This document shows, piece after piece, positions 24,594 to 34,411 of a stretch of 64,000 nucleotides of DNA. The notes beneath the pieces were generated by a model. That model saw nothing but the letters and a program-made list of their open reading frames with translations. It did not search any database and had not been told where the DNA came from. Position 1 is the stretch's first letter. Each line of letters opens with the position of its first letter. Both the position numbers and the translations under genes were made by a program. The DNA lies in the NCBI RefSeq assembly GCF_010093445.1, contig NZ_PDWW01000005.1:124001-188000 (forward strand), read 5' to 3'. Source of the stretch: Pseudoxanthomonas japonensis. Its GTDB lineage: Bacteria; Pseudomonadota; Gammaproteobacteria; Xanthomonadales; Xanthomonadaceae.

Positions 24594-25637
24594 TCAGTGC
24601 GCGTCCTGTTTTGCAAGCGCCTGGGTGGTGGCGACGAACTGCTGCAGCCGCTCCAGCGCGCGACCGCTGGCGATGGCGTCGCGCGAACGTGCGATGCCAT
24701 CCTCGATGCTCTCCGCCACGCCGGCCACGTACAGGGCCGCGCCCGCGTTCAGCACGACGATCTCCCGCGCCGGGCCGGGCCGGTTGTCCAGCACCCCCAG
24801 CAGCATCGCCTTCGACTCGGCCGCATCGGCGACGCGCAGGTTTCGGCTGGCCGCCATCGCGATGCCGAAATCTTCCGGGTGCAGTTCGTACTCGCGCACT
24901 TCGCCGTCGCGCAGCTCGCCGACCAGCGTGCCGGCGCCGAGCGACAGTTCGTCCATGCCATCGCGCCCCCACACTACCAGCGCGCGCTCCGCGCCCAGTT
25001 CCTGCAGCACGCGCGCCTGGATGCCGACCAGATCGGGATGGAACACGCCCATCAGGATGCTCGGCGCGCCGGCCGGATTGGTCAGCGGCCCGAGGATGTT
25101 GAAGATGGTGCGCACCCCCATCTCGCGCCGCACCGGCGCCACCACCTTCATCGCCGGGTGGTGCACCGGCGCGAACATGAAGCCGATGCCGGCCTGCGCG
25201 ATCGACTGCGCCACCTGGTCCGGCTGCAGTTCGATGTTGACGCCCAGCGCCTCCAGCACGTCCGCACTGCCCGACTTCGACGACACGCTGCGGTTGCCGT
25301 GCTTGGCGATGCGTGCGCCAGCCGCCGCCGCGACGAACATCGAACACGTGGAGATGTTGAACGTGTGCGAGCCGTCGCCGCCGGTGCCGACGATATCGAC
25401 CAGGTGCGTGCGGTCGGCGACGTCCACCGTCCGCGAGAACTCGCGCATGACGGTGGCTGCGCCGGCGATCTCGCCGACGGTTTCCTTCTTCACGCGCAGG
25501 CCGGTCAGGATGGCGGCCGTCATCGTCGGCGATACATCGCCGCGCATGATCTGGCGCATCAGGTCGACCATCTCGTCGTGGAAGATCTCGCGATGCTCGA
25601 TGGTACGCTGCAGGGCTTCTTGGGGGGTCAGTGGCAT
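24594..25637 (-). CDS. trpD: Anthranilate phosphoribosyltransferase
   Basis: This 347-aa enzyme transfers phosphoribose from PRPP to anthranilate. The PRPP-binding glycine loop [15 protein letters not shown] lies at residues 83-97, followed by [21 protein letters not shown]. The start at ATG 25637 ([10 protein letters not shown]) gives the family length; the extra upstream codons lie in the palindromic repeat between trpG and trpD. It is monofunctional and separate from trpG. Confidence 0.96.
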   Translation of the reverse strand: MPLTPQEALQRTIEHREIFHDEMVDLMRQIMRGDVSPTMTAAILTGLRVKKETVGEIAGAATVMREFSRTVDVADRTHLVDIVGTGGDGSHTFNISTCSMFVAAAAGARIAKHGNRSVSSKSGSADVLEALGVNIELQPDQVAQSIAQAGIGFMFAPVHHPAMKVVAPVRREMGVRTIFNILGPLTNPAGAPSILMGVFHPDLVGIQARVLQELGAERALVVWGRDGMDELSLGAGTLVGELRDGEVREYELHPEDFGIAMAASRNLRVADAAESKAMLLGVLDNRPGPAREIVVLNAGAALYVAGVAESIEDGIARSRDAIASGRALERLQQFVATTQALAKQDAH

Positions 25638-25645
25638 CTTCGGTT

Positions 25646-25729
25646 GCCTGTAGGAGCGGGCCATGCCCGCGATACGCTGTGCACCCGGCAGGAAAAGCGT
25701 CGCGGGCATGGCCCGTTCCTACACAGGCA
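25646..25729. repeat. REP-like inverted repeat between trpG and trpD
   Basis: Two near-identical arms of about 24 bp face each other: one starting CCTGTAGGAGCGGGCCATG at 25648 and its complement ending at 25727. They enclose about 28 bp. The GTAG head and GC-rich palindrome are those of a dispersed REP element. In an mRNA it would form a strong hairpin between trpG and trpD. Confidence 0.75.
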
Positions 25730-25740
25730 GGGGTGGGAGA

Positions 25741-26319
25741 TCATCGCTCCAGGAAGTTCTTCAGCAACGCGTGGCCATGCTCGGTCAGGATCGACTCGGG
25801 ATGGAACTGCACGCCTTCGACCGGGAACTCGCGATGGCGAAGACCCATGATCTCCTCGAAGCTGCCGTCGTCGTTCTCGGTCCAGGCGGTGACCTCCAGC
25901 GCGTCCGGCAGGCTGCTGCGCTCGACCACCAGCGAGTGGTAGCGCGTGGCTTCGTAGGCATCCGGCAGGCCGGCGAACACGCCCTTGCCTTCGTGGCGGA
26001 TACGCGAAGTCTTGCCGTGCATGATGCGGCCCGCCCGGATGACGTTGCCGCCGTACGCCTGGCCGAGGCTCTGGTGGCCGAGGCATACACCGAGGATCGG
26101 CGTGTTCGCGCCCAGCCGCTCGATGATGTCCAGCGACACGCCGGCTTCATTCGGCGTACATGGGCCCGGCGAGATGACGATGCGCTCGGGCGCGAGCTTG
26201 GCGATCTCGTCCACGGTCATCGCATCGTTGCGCACCACCTTCACCTCGGCCCCCAGCGACTGCAGGTACTGCACGAGGTTGTAGGTGAAGCTGTCGTAGT
26301 TGTCGATCATCAACAGCAT
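25741..26319 (-). CDS. trpG: Anthranilate synthase glutaminase subunit
   Basis: This 192-aa class I glutamine amidotransferase supplies ammonia to TrpE. The nucleophile is Cys79 in GVCLGHQ, and His173/Glu175 in VQFHPESIL complete the triad. [11 protein letters not shown] is the oxyanion region. It starts 3 bp after the ClpP-like gene ends. It might also serve folate synthesis, as in other bacteria with one glutaminase. Confidence 0.96.
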   Translation of the reverse strand: MLLMIDNYDSFTYNLVQYLQSLGAEVKVVRNDAMTVDEIAKLAPERIVISPGPCTPNEAGVSLDIIERLGANTPILGVCLGHQSLGQAYGGNVIRAGRIMHGKTSRIRHEGKGVFAGLPDAYEATRYHSLVVERSSLPDALEVTAWTENDDGSFEEIMGLRHREFPVEGVQFHPESILTEHGHALLKNFLER

Positions 26320-26322
26320 GGG

Positions 26323-27153
26323 TCAGTTCCTACCGATCTTTGAACGACGGAAATTCGCTTCCAGCTTCAGCGTTACCAGAGGTGGTCCGTCAGAAGATGG
26401 CGATGGATAGCCATCCTCGGCCACCACATTCTTGATGCCAAGCAGATACATGTCGGCAACATTGAATGTCCAATTACAACCACAGCCGATCTCCTGCCCG
26501 TATGTAGTTACCCGCCCATCTACCCCTCGCTTCTCAAAGAATGTCCGATTGAGGTCTCGATCACGCTCGATCATCGAGGCAATCTCAGGCTGTTGTAGAT
26601 AAGCCATCAACCGCTCCCCGCTGAGCAGCTCGTGGTCGACACTGCCGTCTGCATGGATGACCTCATTGATCACGGGAATACCTTCCGGGCGAAGTGGCGA
26701 GCCATGCCAGATGACTTTGGCCCCAGGCGCGATCGACTTCCTGTCTCCCGAAGTGAATACGTAGTTCGCGCAGGACGACGCACACAGGGAGCCGATCACA
26801 TCCACATCGAGACCACGAGCCAGCACTTGGTCTCCCAAGCGCATGCCGGCATTTGTATCGCCTCCCTGCGATTCGATCTCCAAGGTTCTTACCTCGGGAT
26901 AGCGATCCAACCACGCTTCCACGTGCTGCACACCATCAGCAGTGATTATTCCGCGATACGTCACCGTGCGACCATCGATGGCGACACTCCAGGTCCGGTC
27001 GGCAGCAACATGCTTGCCCCGATGGACAGCCTGGACTGGAACGCACGCTACGATTCCAGCGCAAGACGACAATAGAAGCGTCACGATGAGGTGCCGCCAA
27101 GCGAGACTTCTGTACATGACGACCTTGTTACCGGACCAGCCAGGAAAATGCAT
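26323..27153 (-). CDS. ClpP/crotonase-fold exported protein
   Basis: The protein (276 aa from ATG 27153 with GGGAG 8 bp upstream; ATG 27117 is an alternative) has an N-terminal hydrophobic segment with possible lipobox LSSC. The domain IESQGGDTNAGMRLGDQVLARGLDVDVIGSLCASSCANYVFTSG then matches the ClpP-like fold of periplasmic serine-hydrolase-like proteins, with a candidate Ser in CASSCA. The five mature-domain cysteines suit an exported location. It sits between the threonine aldolase and trpG with gaps of 3 bp on either side, an unusual guest in a trp cluster. Confidence 0.68.
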   Translation of the reverse strand: MHFPGWSGNKVVMYRSLAWRHLIVTLLLSSCAGIVACVPVQAVHRGKHVAADRTWSVAIDGRTVTYRGIITADGVQHVEAWLDRYPEVRTLEIESQGGDTNAGMRLGDQVLARGLDVDVIGSLCASSCANYVFTSGDRKSIAPGAKVIWHGSPLRPEGIPVINEVIHADGSVDHELLSGERLMAYLQQPEIASMIERDRDLNRTFFEKRGVDGRVTTYGQEIGCGCNWTFNVADMYLLGIKNVVAEDGYPSPSSDGPPLVTLKLEANFRRSKIGRN

Positions 27154-27156
27154 GGC

Positions 27157-28248
27157 TTATGCTCCCTTCGCCGGCGCTTCTTGGCGCGCAGACAACCCAT
27201 CTCCATACAGCGCCGCAAATATCGCAGCAAACGCCTCGATGGCCGATTCCGGCGTCGCCCACGACGTCATCAGCCGGATCACCGTGGTGCCATCACCGCG
27301 CCGTTCCCAGGTCTCGAACTCCACCTCCTGCTGCAGGCGCTCGACGACCCCATCCGGCAGCACCGGGAACAGCTGGTTGCTCGGCGAATCGACCGCCAGC
27401 GGCACGCCGGCCTGCTGCAGGACCTCGCGCAAGCGTTCCGCCATGACGTTCGCGTGCGTCGCCAGCACGAAGTACAGGCCGTCCTCGAACAGCGCCTCGA
27501 ACTGCGCGCCGACCACCATGCCCTTGGCCAGCATCGCGCCGCGCTGCTTGATGACGTGGCGGAACTCCGTGCGCAGCGCCGGGTTGACGATGACCAGCGC
27601 CTCGCCCAGCAACGCACCGTTCTTGGTGCCGCCGATGTAGAACGCATCCGCTTCCGTCGACAGCAGCGCCAGGTCGACATCGTTGCCGGGCGTGGTCAGC
27701 GCCGAGGCGAGGCGCGCGCCGTCGACATACAGCAGCAGGCCGCGGCTGCGGCAGAACTCACCCAACGCCTGCAGCTCCATCGCGCTGTAGAGCGTGCCCC
27801 ATTCGGTGGTGTTGGAGATGTAGACCAGCCGCGGCTTCACCATGTGCTCGCCGCTGTGGCCGTCGATACAGGGCTGGATCAGCGCGGGACTCAACTTGCC
27901 GTCGGGCGTGGCGACCGTCAGCACCTTGTGGCCGCTGGCCTCGATGGCGCCGGTTTCGTGCGTGGCGATGTGGCCGCTGGCGGGCGCAATCACCGCTTCG
28001 TGCGGACGCAGGAAGGCCGCCAGCGCGACCAGGTTGGTCTGCGTGCCGCCGGCGAGGAAATGCACGTCGGCGTCGCGGGCGAGACGGTCGCGGATCAGGG
28101 CGGCGGCACGGGCGCTGTGTGCGTCCAGCCCGTAGCCGCGGTTGATTTCCGCGCTCGCCACGGCAAGCGCCTGCAGCAGGCGGGGATGCGCGCCCTCGCT
28201 GTAGTCGTTGCGCAGGCTGATCCGGGCGTTGTCGGTGGCGACGTCCAT
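27157..28248 (-). CDS. Threonine aldolase family PLP enzyme
   Basis: This 363-aa fold-type I PLP enzyme of the beta-eliminating lyase (low-specificity L-threonine aldolase) family cleaves L-threonine or allo-threonine to glycine and acetaldehyde. Recognisable segments are RNDYSEGAHP, GTQTNLVALAAFLRPHEAVI, HETGAIEASGHKV, YVDGARLASAL and the PLP lysine in YIGGTKNGA (Lys209). The ATG at 28248 shares its A with the trpE stop, so it is translated directly after trpE. Confidence 0.88.
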   Translation of the reverse strand: MDVATDNARISLRNDYSEGAHPRLLQALAVASAEINRGYGLDAHSARAAALIRDRLARDADVHFLAGGTQTNLVALAAFLRPHEAVIAPASGHIATHETGAIEASGHKVLTVATPDGKLSPALIQPCIDGHSGEHMVKPRLVYISNTTEWGTLYSAMELQALGEFCRSRGLLLYVDGARLASALTTPGNDVDLALLSTEADAFYIGGTKNGALLGEALVIVNPALRTEFRHVIKQRGAMLAKGMVVGAQFEALFEDGLYFVLATHANVMAERLREVLQQAGVPLAVDSPSNQLFPVLPDGVVERLQQEVEFETWERRGDGTTVIRLMTSWATPESAIEAFAAIFAALYGDGLSARQEAPAKGA

Positions 28249-29720
28249 CACAGCCCCTTCGCCGCTTCGGCCACCGCGCGGAAGAGGGCACGGCCCTTGT
28301 TCATCGTCTCGTCCCATTCCTTCTCGGGATCGGAGTCGTAGACGATGCCGGCGCCGGCCTGCACGTGCAGGCGGCCGTCCTTGATGACCGCGGTGCGGAT
28401 GGCGATGGCGGTATCGGCGTCGCCATGCCAGCCGATGTAGCCGATGCTGCCTGCATAGACGTTGCGCTTGATCGGTTCCAGCTCACGGATGACTTCCAGC
28501 GCGCGGATCTTCGGCGCACCGCTGACGGTGCCGGCCGGGAACGTCGCACGCAGTACGTCGGCGTAGCTGAGGCCCGGCAGCAGCTTGCCGGTGACTTCGC
28601 TGACGATGTGCATAACGTGGCTGTAGCGCTCGATGACGAACTGTTCGCCCACCTGCACCGTGCCGGCCTCCGACACGCGGCCGGTGTCGTTGCGGCCCAG
28701 GTCGATCAGCATCAGGTGCTCGGCACGCTCCTTGGGATCGGCCAGCAGTTCGGCTTCCAGCGCGATGTCCTCATCGTGCGTCTTCCCGCGCGGACGCGTG
28801 CCGGCGATGGGGCGCACGGTGACTTCATTGTTCTCCAGGCGCACCAGGATCTCGGGCGACGAACCCACCACCTGCACGTCGCCGACGTCGAGGAAGTACA
28901 TGTACGGCGACGGGTTCAACGCGCGCAGCGCGCGATACACGTCCACCGGCCGCGCATTGAACGGCACGCTCAGGCGCTGGCTCAGCACCACCTGGAAGAT
29001 GTCGCCGGCGCGGATGTATTCCTTCGACTGCTCCACCGCGGCGATGAAGCCGTCATGGGTGAAGCCGGAGACGAAGTGGCTTTCGTCCAGCACGTCGCGG
29101 GTGATCGGCGTCGGGTACGAGCCCGGCTGACGCAATTTGGCCGTCAGCGCGTCCAGCCGCGCCTGCGCCTGTTCCCATGCGTCCGGTTCGCGCGGATCGG
29201 CATGGACGATCAGGTACAGCCGCCCCTTGAGGTTGTCGAACACGGCCACTTCTTCCGACAGCATCAGCAGGATGTCGGGCGTGCCGAGTTCGTCCGGCTT
29301 GTCGCCGGTTGCCAGCCGCGGCTCGATGTAACCGATGCATTCGAAGCCGAACCAGCCGACCAGGCCGCCGGTGAAGCCGGGCAGGCCGTCCAGCTTGGGC
29401 ACCGCGTAGGCGGCGCGCAGGGCTTCGACTTCGGCGAACGGATCGGCGACGTCGCGCGTCTCGACCAACTGGCCGTGGTCGTGGATCTGCAGCGTGTGGC
29501 CGCGGAACGTGGCCACGCGGCGCACCGGCAGGCCGATGATGGAATAGCGGCCGAAACGCTCGCCGCCCTCCACCGACTCGAACAGGTAGGTGTGCGGGGC
29601 GTCGGCGAGTTTCAGGTAGACCGAGAGCGGCGTGTCCAGGTCGGACAGCACTTCACGGACGACGGGGATGCGATTGAAGCCTTCAGCAGCGTACTGCTGG
29701 AACTGGGCGTGCGAGATCAA
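28248..29720 (-). CDS. trpE: Anthranilate synthase component I
   Basis: This 490-aa chorismate-utilising enzyme makes anthranilate. The N-terminal part has PLSVYLKLAD and SFLFES-type feedback-site sequence (YLFESVEGGERFGRYSIIG), and the catalytic domain has SPEILVRLENN, RPIAGTRPRGKTHDED, LLADPKERAEHLMLIDLGRND and AGAGIVYDSDPEKE. The start is TTG at 29720, with AAGGAAAG about 6 bp upstream. It heads the trp cluster; no leader peptide rich in Trp codons was found upstream. Confidence 0.95.
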   Translation of the reverse strand: MISHAQFQQYAAEGFNRIPVVREVLSDLDTPLSVYLKLADAPHTYLFESVEGGERFGRYSIIGLPVRRVATFRGHTLQIHDHGQLVETRDVADPFAEVEALRAAYAVPKLDGLPGFTGGLVGWFGFECIGYIEPRLATGDKPDELGTPDILLMLSEEVAVFDNLKGRLYLIVHADPREPDAWEQAQARLDALTAKLRQPGSYPTPITRDVLDESHFVSGFTHDGFIAAVEQSKEYIRAGDIFQVVLSQRLSVPFNARPVDVYRALRALNPSPYMYFLDVGDVQVVGSSPEILVRLENNEVTVRPIAGTRPRGKTHDEDIALEAELLADPKERAEHLMLIDLGRNDTGRVSEAGTVQVGEQFVIERYSHVMHIVSEVTGKLLPGLSYADVLRATFPAGTVSGAPKIRALEVIRELEPIKRNVYAGSIGYIGWHGDADTAIAIRTAVIKDGRLHVQAGAGIVYDSDPEKEWDETMNKGRALFRAVAEAAKGL

Positions 29721-29973
29721 GCGGGCTTTCCTTCCGGAACACGGTGGCGGTACGGGCGACGGCTACGGGCCACCATCGCCAGCCACGGCGTGCGGAATCT
29801 TTGGAAAGCGGGAGCGCGGGATGGGACACGGGGCTACTTTACCCGACGCATCGGCCCGGCGGCCACTGGGAGAGCATGAATCACTGCCGTCATCCCCGCG
29901 GCTTTCAACAGACGCACGTCTGGTCGGGCGGGGGCCCGGTGACTTCAGGTCACTGAGAAGCCAAGTCGCTGGG

Positions 29974-29991
29974 TTCCCGCCTTCGCGGGAA
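29974..29991. repeat. Short REP-like palindrome upstream of trpE
   Basis: TTCCCGC, loop CTTC, GCGGGAA, followed by TGACG. The same core recurs at 47157-47176. This belongs to the short GC-rich palindromes scattered through Xanthomonadaceae genomes. It lies between the yegS stop and the trpE start. Confidence 0.6.
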
Positions 29992-30018
29992 TGACGAGCG
30001 CGCGCTTTCGGCGCTTTC

Positions 30019-30951
30019 CTAAGGTTGCAGACGCAACGGACAGGCCACCGGCAGATGCATGCGGATGCGGCCGGGGACGCACTCGATGCGGAAACGGCGG
30101 GACTGCACGGGCTCGCCGTCCAGGTTCAGGATCAGCGACTGGTCGGCTTCCAGTTCGACCCACGGCAGGCGCGCGCGGGTGGCCACGCGGTCCAGCGCGG
30201 CGTGCTTGCCGTCCTTCACCAGCGTGCCCACGGTGGCGGCGACCTCGCCGGACAGCTCCGGGACGATGGTCAGGTCCAGCAGGCCGTCGTCGATCAGCGC
30301 ATCCGGGCACAGTGCCTGCCCACCGCCCGCCTGCCGCCCGTTGCCGATGCCCAGCGCGATGAAGTCGCCCTGCCACTCGAACTCCGGACCGCGCACGCGC
30401 GCCGCGACCGGCTCGATGCGTCCCAGCTTGGCGACGCCGGTGATGAGATACGCCAAGCCACCGAGCATCTTCTTCAGGCCCTCATCGGTCTCGACGGTGA
30501 CCTCGGTGCCGAAGCCGCCGCTGGCGAGGTTGGCGCACCAGTGCGGACCGTCTTCGGCATCGATCCGCAGGAGATCCACAGGAGCGGGTGCGGCATCGCG
30601 GACCAGCTGCAAGGCGGGCAGCGGCTCGTCCGGAATACCGGCCGCGGTGGCGAAGTCGTTCGCCGTGCCCAGCGGCACGAGGCCCAGCGATGGCAGCGCA
30701 TCGGCCGGCCCGTCGCGATGGGCGAGCGTCGTCGCCACTTCGCTGAGCGTGCCGTCGCCACCGGCGGCGATGACGGTATCCACGCCGTCTCGGATCGCTT
30801 CGGCGACATAGCGCTCGGCATCGCCGTCTTCCCAGGTCACGCGCACGTCGAGCGTGATGCCGGCCTCGCGCAGAGCGCCGACGGCCTCGCGCAGGTCGTC
30901 ATCACCAGCGGATTTGCCGTTGAGGATCAGGCGCCAGCGGGGTGCGGTCAT
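30019..30951 (-). CDS. yegS: Lipid kinase YegS
   Basis: The 310-aa diacylglycerol-kinase-like protein has the catalytic GGDGT loop at residues 64-68 ([10 protein letters not shown]), then [19 protein letters not shown] and [24 protein letters not shown], and a C-terminal beta domain with [18 protein letters not shown]. This matches bacterial YegS, which phosphorylates lipids such as phosphatidylglycerol in vitro. It is probably monocistronic. Confidence 0.92.
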   Translation of the reverse strand: MTAPRWRLILNGKSAGDDDLREAVGALREAGITLDVRVTWEDGDAERYVAEAIRDGVDTVIAAGGDGTLSEVATTLAHRDGPADALPSLGLVPLGTANDFATAAGIPDEPLPALQLVRDAAPAPVDLLRIDAEDGPHWCANLASGGFGTEVTVETDEGLKKMLGGLAYLITGVAKLGRIEPVAARVRGPEFEWQGDFIALGIGNGRQAGGGQALCPDALIDDGLLDLTIVPELSGEVAATVGTLVKDGKHAALDRVATRARLPWVELEADQSLILNLDGEPVQSRRFRIECVPGRIRMHLPVACPLRLQP

Positions 30952-30991
30952 GGGGAGTCCTTGAGAGTGGCGCGAGCATAGCCGGTCCGTC

Positions 30992-31053
30992 GTGGGAGCG
31001 ACGTGAGTCGCGAACGCAGGAACGCCGGAGCTCGCGACTCACGTCGCTCCCAC
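30992..31053. repeat. Perfect 22-bp inverted repeat (GTGGGAGCGACGT family)
   Basis: Arm 30992-31013 is the exact complement of arm 31032-31053, with an 18-bp spacer. The arms begin GTGGGAGCGACGTGAGTCGC. Relatives with one base changed occur at 56906, 58608 and 62757 in this window. It lies between yegS and rpe. Confidence 0.8.
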
Positions 31054-31195
31054 AACATTCCCCCCCAAGCCGCTGTCACGGGCCCGTCACAGACCATGCG
31101 TAGTGTGGAAGGCCATAGCAGGGACGACGGGCGGAGGCAGGATCAGCCTCCAATTCTTCCGGGGCGGTGGCGCAGGCCATCGCCCTTCTGCTTTT

Positions 31196-31870
31196 TCAGG
31201 CGCGCGCGTCGGCCACCGCGGCCCGCATGCGATCGATCACGTCCTTGTAGTCCGGCGCATTGAAGATCGCCGAGCCGGCGACGAAGGCATCCGCGCCTGC
31301 CGCCGCAATCTGGCCGATGTTGTCCGCCTTCACGCCGCCATCGATCTCAAGGCGGATGTCCTTGCCGGTCTTGTCGATCATCGCGCGCACGGCACGCAGC
31401 TTGTCGAGCGCCGACGGAATGAACGCCTGCCCGCCGAAGCCCGGGTTCACCGACATCAGCAGCACCAGGTCCAGCTCCGGCAGCACCCAGTCCAGCACCT
31501 CGACCGGCGTGCCGGGATTGAGCACCAGGCCGGCCTTGCAGCCCAGCGATTTGATCAGCTGGATCGTGCGGTGCACGTGCTTCGAGGCTTCCGGATGGAA
31601 GCTGATGATGCTGGCGCCGGCCTCGGCGAAGTCCGGGATGATGCGGTCCACCGGCTCCACCATCAGATGCACGTCGATCGGCGCGGTGACGCCGTGCTTG
31701 CGCAGCGCGCTGCACACCAGCGGACCGATGGTCAGGTTGGGCACGTAGTGGTTGTCCATCACGTCGAAGTGCACCCAGTCGGCGCCGGCCTTCAGCACGT
31801 TGTCGACCTCCTCGCCGAGGCGGGCGAAGTCGGCGGACAGGATGGACGGGGCGATGATGCAGTTCGACAT
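31196..31870 (-). CDS. rpe: Ribulose-phosphate 3-epimerase
   Basis: This 224-aa TIM-barrel enzyme of the pentose phosphate pathway interconverts ribulose-5-P and xylulose-5-P. Motifs are [33 protein letters not shown] (metal ligands His and Asp), [35 protein letters not shown] and [11 protein letters not shown]. The ATG at 31870 starts MSNCIIAPS. The J-domain gene lies 8 bp upstream. Confidence 0.96.
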   Translation of the reverse strand: MSNCIIAPSILSADFARLGEEVDNVLKAGADWVHFDVMDNHYVPNLTIGPLVCSALRKHGVTAPIDVHLMVEPVDRIIPDFAEAGASIISFHPEASKHVHRTIQLIKSLGCKAGLVLNPGTPVEVLDWVLPELDLVLLMSVNPGFGGQAFIPSALDKLRAVRAMIDKTGKDIRLEIDGGVKADNIGQIAAAGADAFVAGSAIFNAPDYKDVIDRMRAAVADARA

Positions 31871-31878
31871 GGACGGGC

Positions 31879-32208
31879 TCACTTGCGCTTGCGCAGGGTC
31901 TTGATGCGGTCGTAGGCGGCGTTGATCTCGCCGGCCTTGTGTTCGGCCTGGCGGCGCAGGTCTTCCGCGGCGCCGGCCATCTTGTCGGGGTGGTACTGGG
32001 AAATCAGCCGGCGATAGGCCTGGTCGAGCTCGGCATCGCTGGCGTCGCTGGTCAGGTCGAACACGCGGTACGGATTGTCGCGGCTGAGCTTGAACCAGTC
32101 CTCGTCGAAGGCATGGCCGATGATCAGGCCCACCAGGCCGCCCAACGGATGGCGCATCAGCAGCCAACCGGCCACGAATCCCAGCAGTTTTCCGTACCAG
32201 CGCTTCAT
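31879..32208 (-). CDS. Membrane-anchored J-domain protein
   Basis: The 109-aa protein has an N-terminal hydrophobic, glycine-spaced segment (residues 8-32, [24 protein letters not shown]) like that of DjlA. A C-terminal J domain carries the HPD motif in YHPDKM (residues 73-75). It would stimulate DnaK at the membrane. Compared with DjlA it lacks the central TerB-like domain. ATG 32208 ([10 protein letters not shown]) is the likely start. Confidence 0.85.
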   Translation of the reverse strand: MKRWYGKLLGFVAGWLLMRHPLGGLVGLIIGHAFDEDWFKLSRDNPYRVFDLTSDASDAELDQAYRRLISQYHPDKMAGAAEDLRRQAEHKAGEINAAYDRIKTLRKRK

Positions 32209-32406
32209 TCGGCCCGCCTTCTCCGGCAATCGCGCCATTTTACGGCACACGGCGGCCCCAAGCGCCGTACACTACGCGGCCCGGTCCGGTACCCGGCCCC
32301 GCAGCAGCGGGTAGACGGCCGCCCCGGGGCACGGGCGCACGGCCTGCCGCACGCCCCCACGACGCTGTACCGCCTCGATGGTTTCCGGACTCCCCAAGGA
32401 GTGTTT

Positions 32407-33333
32407 GTGCCCACGACGTTGCTTCAATCCGATCTGCCCGGCCTCACCCTGCGCCACCGCGGCAAGGTCCGCGACGTGTTCGACCTGCCCCGCGACCGCC
32501 TGCCTGCCGACGCCCCCGCCGGCGATTACCTGCTGATGGTCGCGACCGATCGCCTGAGCGCGTTCGACGTGGTGCTGCCCGACCCCATTCCCGGCAAGGG
32601 CGAGATGCTCTGCCAGATCTCCAATTTCTGGTTCGCCAAGACCGCGCACCTGATGCCGAACCACCTGACCGGCATCGACGTCGCCAGCGTGCTGCCGGCC
32701 GGCGTGGACGCGTCGCTGTACGCCAGGCGCGCGGTGGTGACGAAGAAGCTCAAGCCGGTGCCGGTGGAAGCGATCGCCCGCGGCTACCTGATCGGCAGCG
32801 GCTGGAAGGATTACCAGCGCACCGGCAAGGTCAGTGGCATCGAACTACCCGACGGCCTGCGCCAGGCCGAGAAACTGGCCGAACCGATCTTCACCCCCTC
32901 GACCAAGGCCGCCGTCGGCGACCACGACGAGAACATCGATTTCGACGCGATGGTGAAGACCGTCGGTGCGGAGCTGGCCGAGCGCGTGCGCGACGCCACG
33001 CTGCGCATCTACCGCTTCGCCGCCGACTTCGCCGCCGAGCGCGGCATCCTGCTGGCCGACACCAAGTTCGAGTTCGGCACCGACGAGGACGGCCGCCTCT
33101 ACATCATGGACGAGATGCTGACGCCGGATTCCTCGCGCTACTGGCCGGCCGACGAGTACGACGTCGGCACCAGCCCGCCGAGCTACGACAAGCAGTTCGT
33201 GCGCGACTATCTGGAAACGCTGGACTGGAACAAGACCGCGCCCGGCCCGTCGCTGCCGGCTGAGGTCATCGAGCGCACCCGCGCCAAGTACGCCGAAGCG
33301 CTGCAGAAGCTGGCCGGCATCGTCGTCGACTGA
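32407..33333 (+). CDS. purC: SAICAR synthetase
   Basis: Phosphoribosylaminoimidazole-succinocarboxamide synthase, about 308 aa. Segments [65 protein letters not shown] and [17 protein letters not shown] are diagnostic; the length matches the longer, yeast-like PurC class. The start is GTG 32407 with AAGGAG 5 bp upstream. The 200 bp before it holds the promoter for this divergent gene. Confidence 0.96.
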   Translation: MPTTLLQSDLPGLTLRHRGKVRDVFDLPRDRLPADAPAGDYLLMVATDRLSAFDVVLPDPIPGKGEMLCQISNFWFAKTAHLMPNHLTGIDVASVLPAGVDASLYARRAVVTKKLKPVPVEAIARGYLIGSGWKDYQRTGKVSGIELPDGLRQAEKLAEPIFTPSTKAAVGDHDENIDFDAMVKTVGAELAERVRDATLRIYRFAADFAAERGILLADTKFEFGTDEDGRLYIMDEMLTPDSSRYWPADEYDVGTSPPSYDKQFVRDYLETLDWNKTAPGPSLPAEVIERTRAKYAEALQKLAGIVVD

Positions 33334-33427
33334 CCTGCTCCCTGCCCCGCATCCGGGTGATGCCGGGCAAGCCGGGGTTCAGCGTTCCGTGCAGTAGGCT
33401 TGCCACCCTTTTCCCGGGTGCGCACGC

Positions 33428-33760
33428 ATGAACGCCTACCTCTACCTCGCCCTGGCCATCGTGGCCGAAGTCATCGCCACCAGCGCCCTGAAGGCCTCCG
33501 AAGGCTTCACGCGACTCGGCCCGTCGCTGCTGGTCGCCGCCGGTTACGGCGTCGCGTTCTACTTCCTCTCGCTGACGCTGAAGAGCGTCCCCGTGGGCGT
33601 GGCCTACGCCATCTGGTCCGGGGCGGGCATCGTGCTGATCGCGCTGATCGGCTGGCTGGTGCTGAAGCAGCCGCTGGACCTGGCGGCGATGCTGGGCATG
33701 GCGCTGATCGTGGCCGGTGTGGCCGTGATCCAACTGTTCTCCAAGGCCGCCGCCCACTGA
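33428..33760 (+). CDS. SMR-family multidrug efflux protein
   Basis: This 110-aa protein has four transmembrane helices and the essential membrane glutamate Glu14 ([12 protein letters not shown]). It shows SMR signatures [33 protein letters not shown] and [18 protein letters not shown]. It is closest in pattern to EmrE/QacE-type exporters of quaternary ammonium compounds and works as a proton-coupled dimer. Confidence 0.9.
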   Translation: MNAYLYLALAIVAEVIATSALKASEGFTRLGPSLLVAAGYGVAFYFLSLTLKSVPVGVAYAIWSGAGIVLIALIGWLVLKQPLDLAAMLGMALIVAGVAVIQLFSKAAAH

Positions 33761-33847
33761 TCCGAACGCCGATCCCGGTCCCGGCACACCCCGTCGGGCT
33801 GGGGTATGCTCCATACCCTGCCGCATTGCCATCCTCGGGAGGGATGA

Positions 33848-34327
33848 ATGAACGCGACCGCGCAACGTCCGGTGGACCGCTGGTTCGCCAGTTATTCCGG
33901 CGACCACGTCAACGAGACCAACCAGCTGATCCACGTGTTCGCCGTGCCGGCGATCCTGTGGACGGTGGTGGCGCTGCTGTGGTGCATCCCGGTGTTCGGT
34001 ACCTGGGTGAAGTCGGGCATGTGGGCGGCGCTGGCGATGTTCGCCGCGTGGATGTACTACTACAAGCTGTCGCGCCCGCTGGGCTTCGGCATGCTGGCGA
34101 TCTTCATCGCGATGGCGTGGCTGACGCGCTGGCTGGAGGCGCTGCTGGGATTGCAGAACCTGTTCTACCTCGCCGTCGGCGTCTTCGTATTGGCGTGGAT
34201 CGCGCAGTTCATCGGCCACAAGATCGAAGGCAAGAAGCCCAGCTTCCTCACCGACCTTACCTACCTGCTGATCGGCCCGGTGTGGGTACTCAGCAAGTTC
34301 TACCGGAAGATGGGTTGGCGGTATTGA
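33848..34327 (+). CDS. Mpo1-like (DUF962) membrane protein
   Basis: The 159-aa protein has the Mpo1/DUF962 layout: N-terminal WFASYSGDHVNETNQLIHVFAVPAI with conserved His residues, four membrane segments, and IGHKIEGKKPSFLTDLTYLLIGPVWVL. Yeast Mpo1 is a non-haem iron dioxygenase of 2-hydroxy fatty acids; the bacterial role is not established. It appears to be a single-gene unit. Confidence 0.85.
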   Translation: MNATAQRPVDRWFASYSGDHVNETNQLIHVFAVPAILWTVVALLWCIPVFGTWVKSGMWAALAMFAAWMYYYKLSRPLGFGMLAIFIAMAWLTRWLEALLGLQNLFYLAVGVFVLAWIAQFIGHKIEGKKPSFLTDLTYLLIGPVWVLSKFYRKMGWRY

Positions 34328-34389
34328 GCGTAGCGCCGGGCTTGCCCCGCTGATGCCGTTCGCGGGTTCGTTCCGGGGTTTCGAAAAGC

Positions 34390-34411
34390 AGCGGAGCGAG
34401 CTCCGCTCTAC
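34390..34411 (-). repeat. GTAG-type REP palindrome
   Basis: AGCGGAGC (34390-34397), GA, GCTCCGCT (34400-34407), then CTAC. On the minus strand it reads GTAG followed by the palindrome, the layout of the GTAG-headed REPs known from Stenotrophomonas. It lies between two convergent genes. Confidence 0.65.

Noticed and set aside
25646-25729. Possible trp attenuator hairpin
   Set aside because: It lies between trpG and trpD rather than upstream of trpE, has no Trp-rich leader peptide, and matches a dispersed repeat instead.
30992-31053. CRISPR-like repeat
   Set aside because: Only one pair of arms in inverted, not direct, orientation; no regular spacers and no cas genes in the window.
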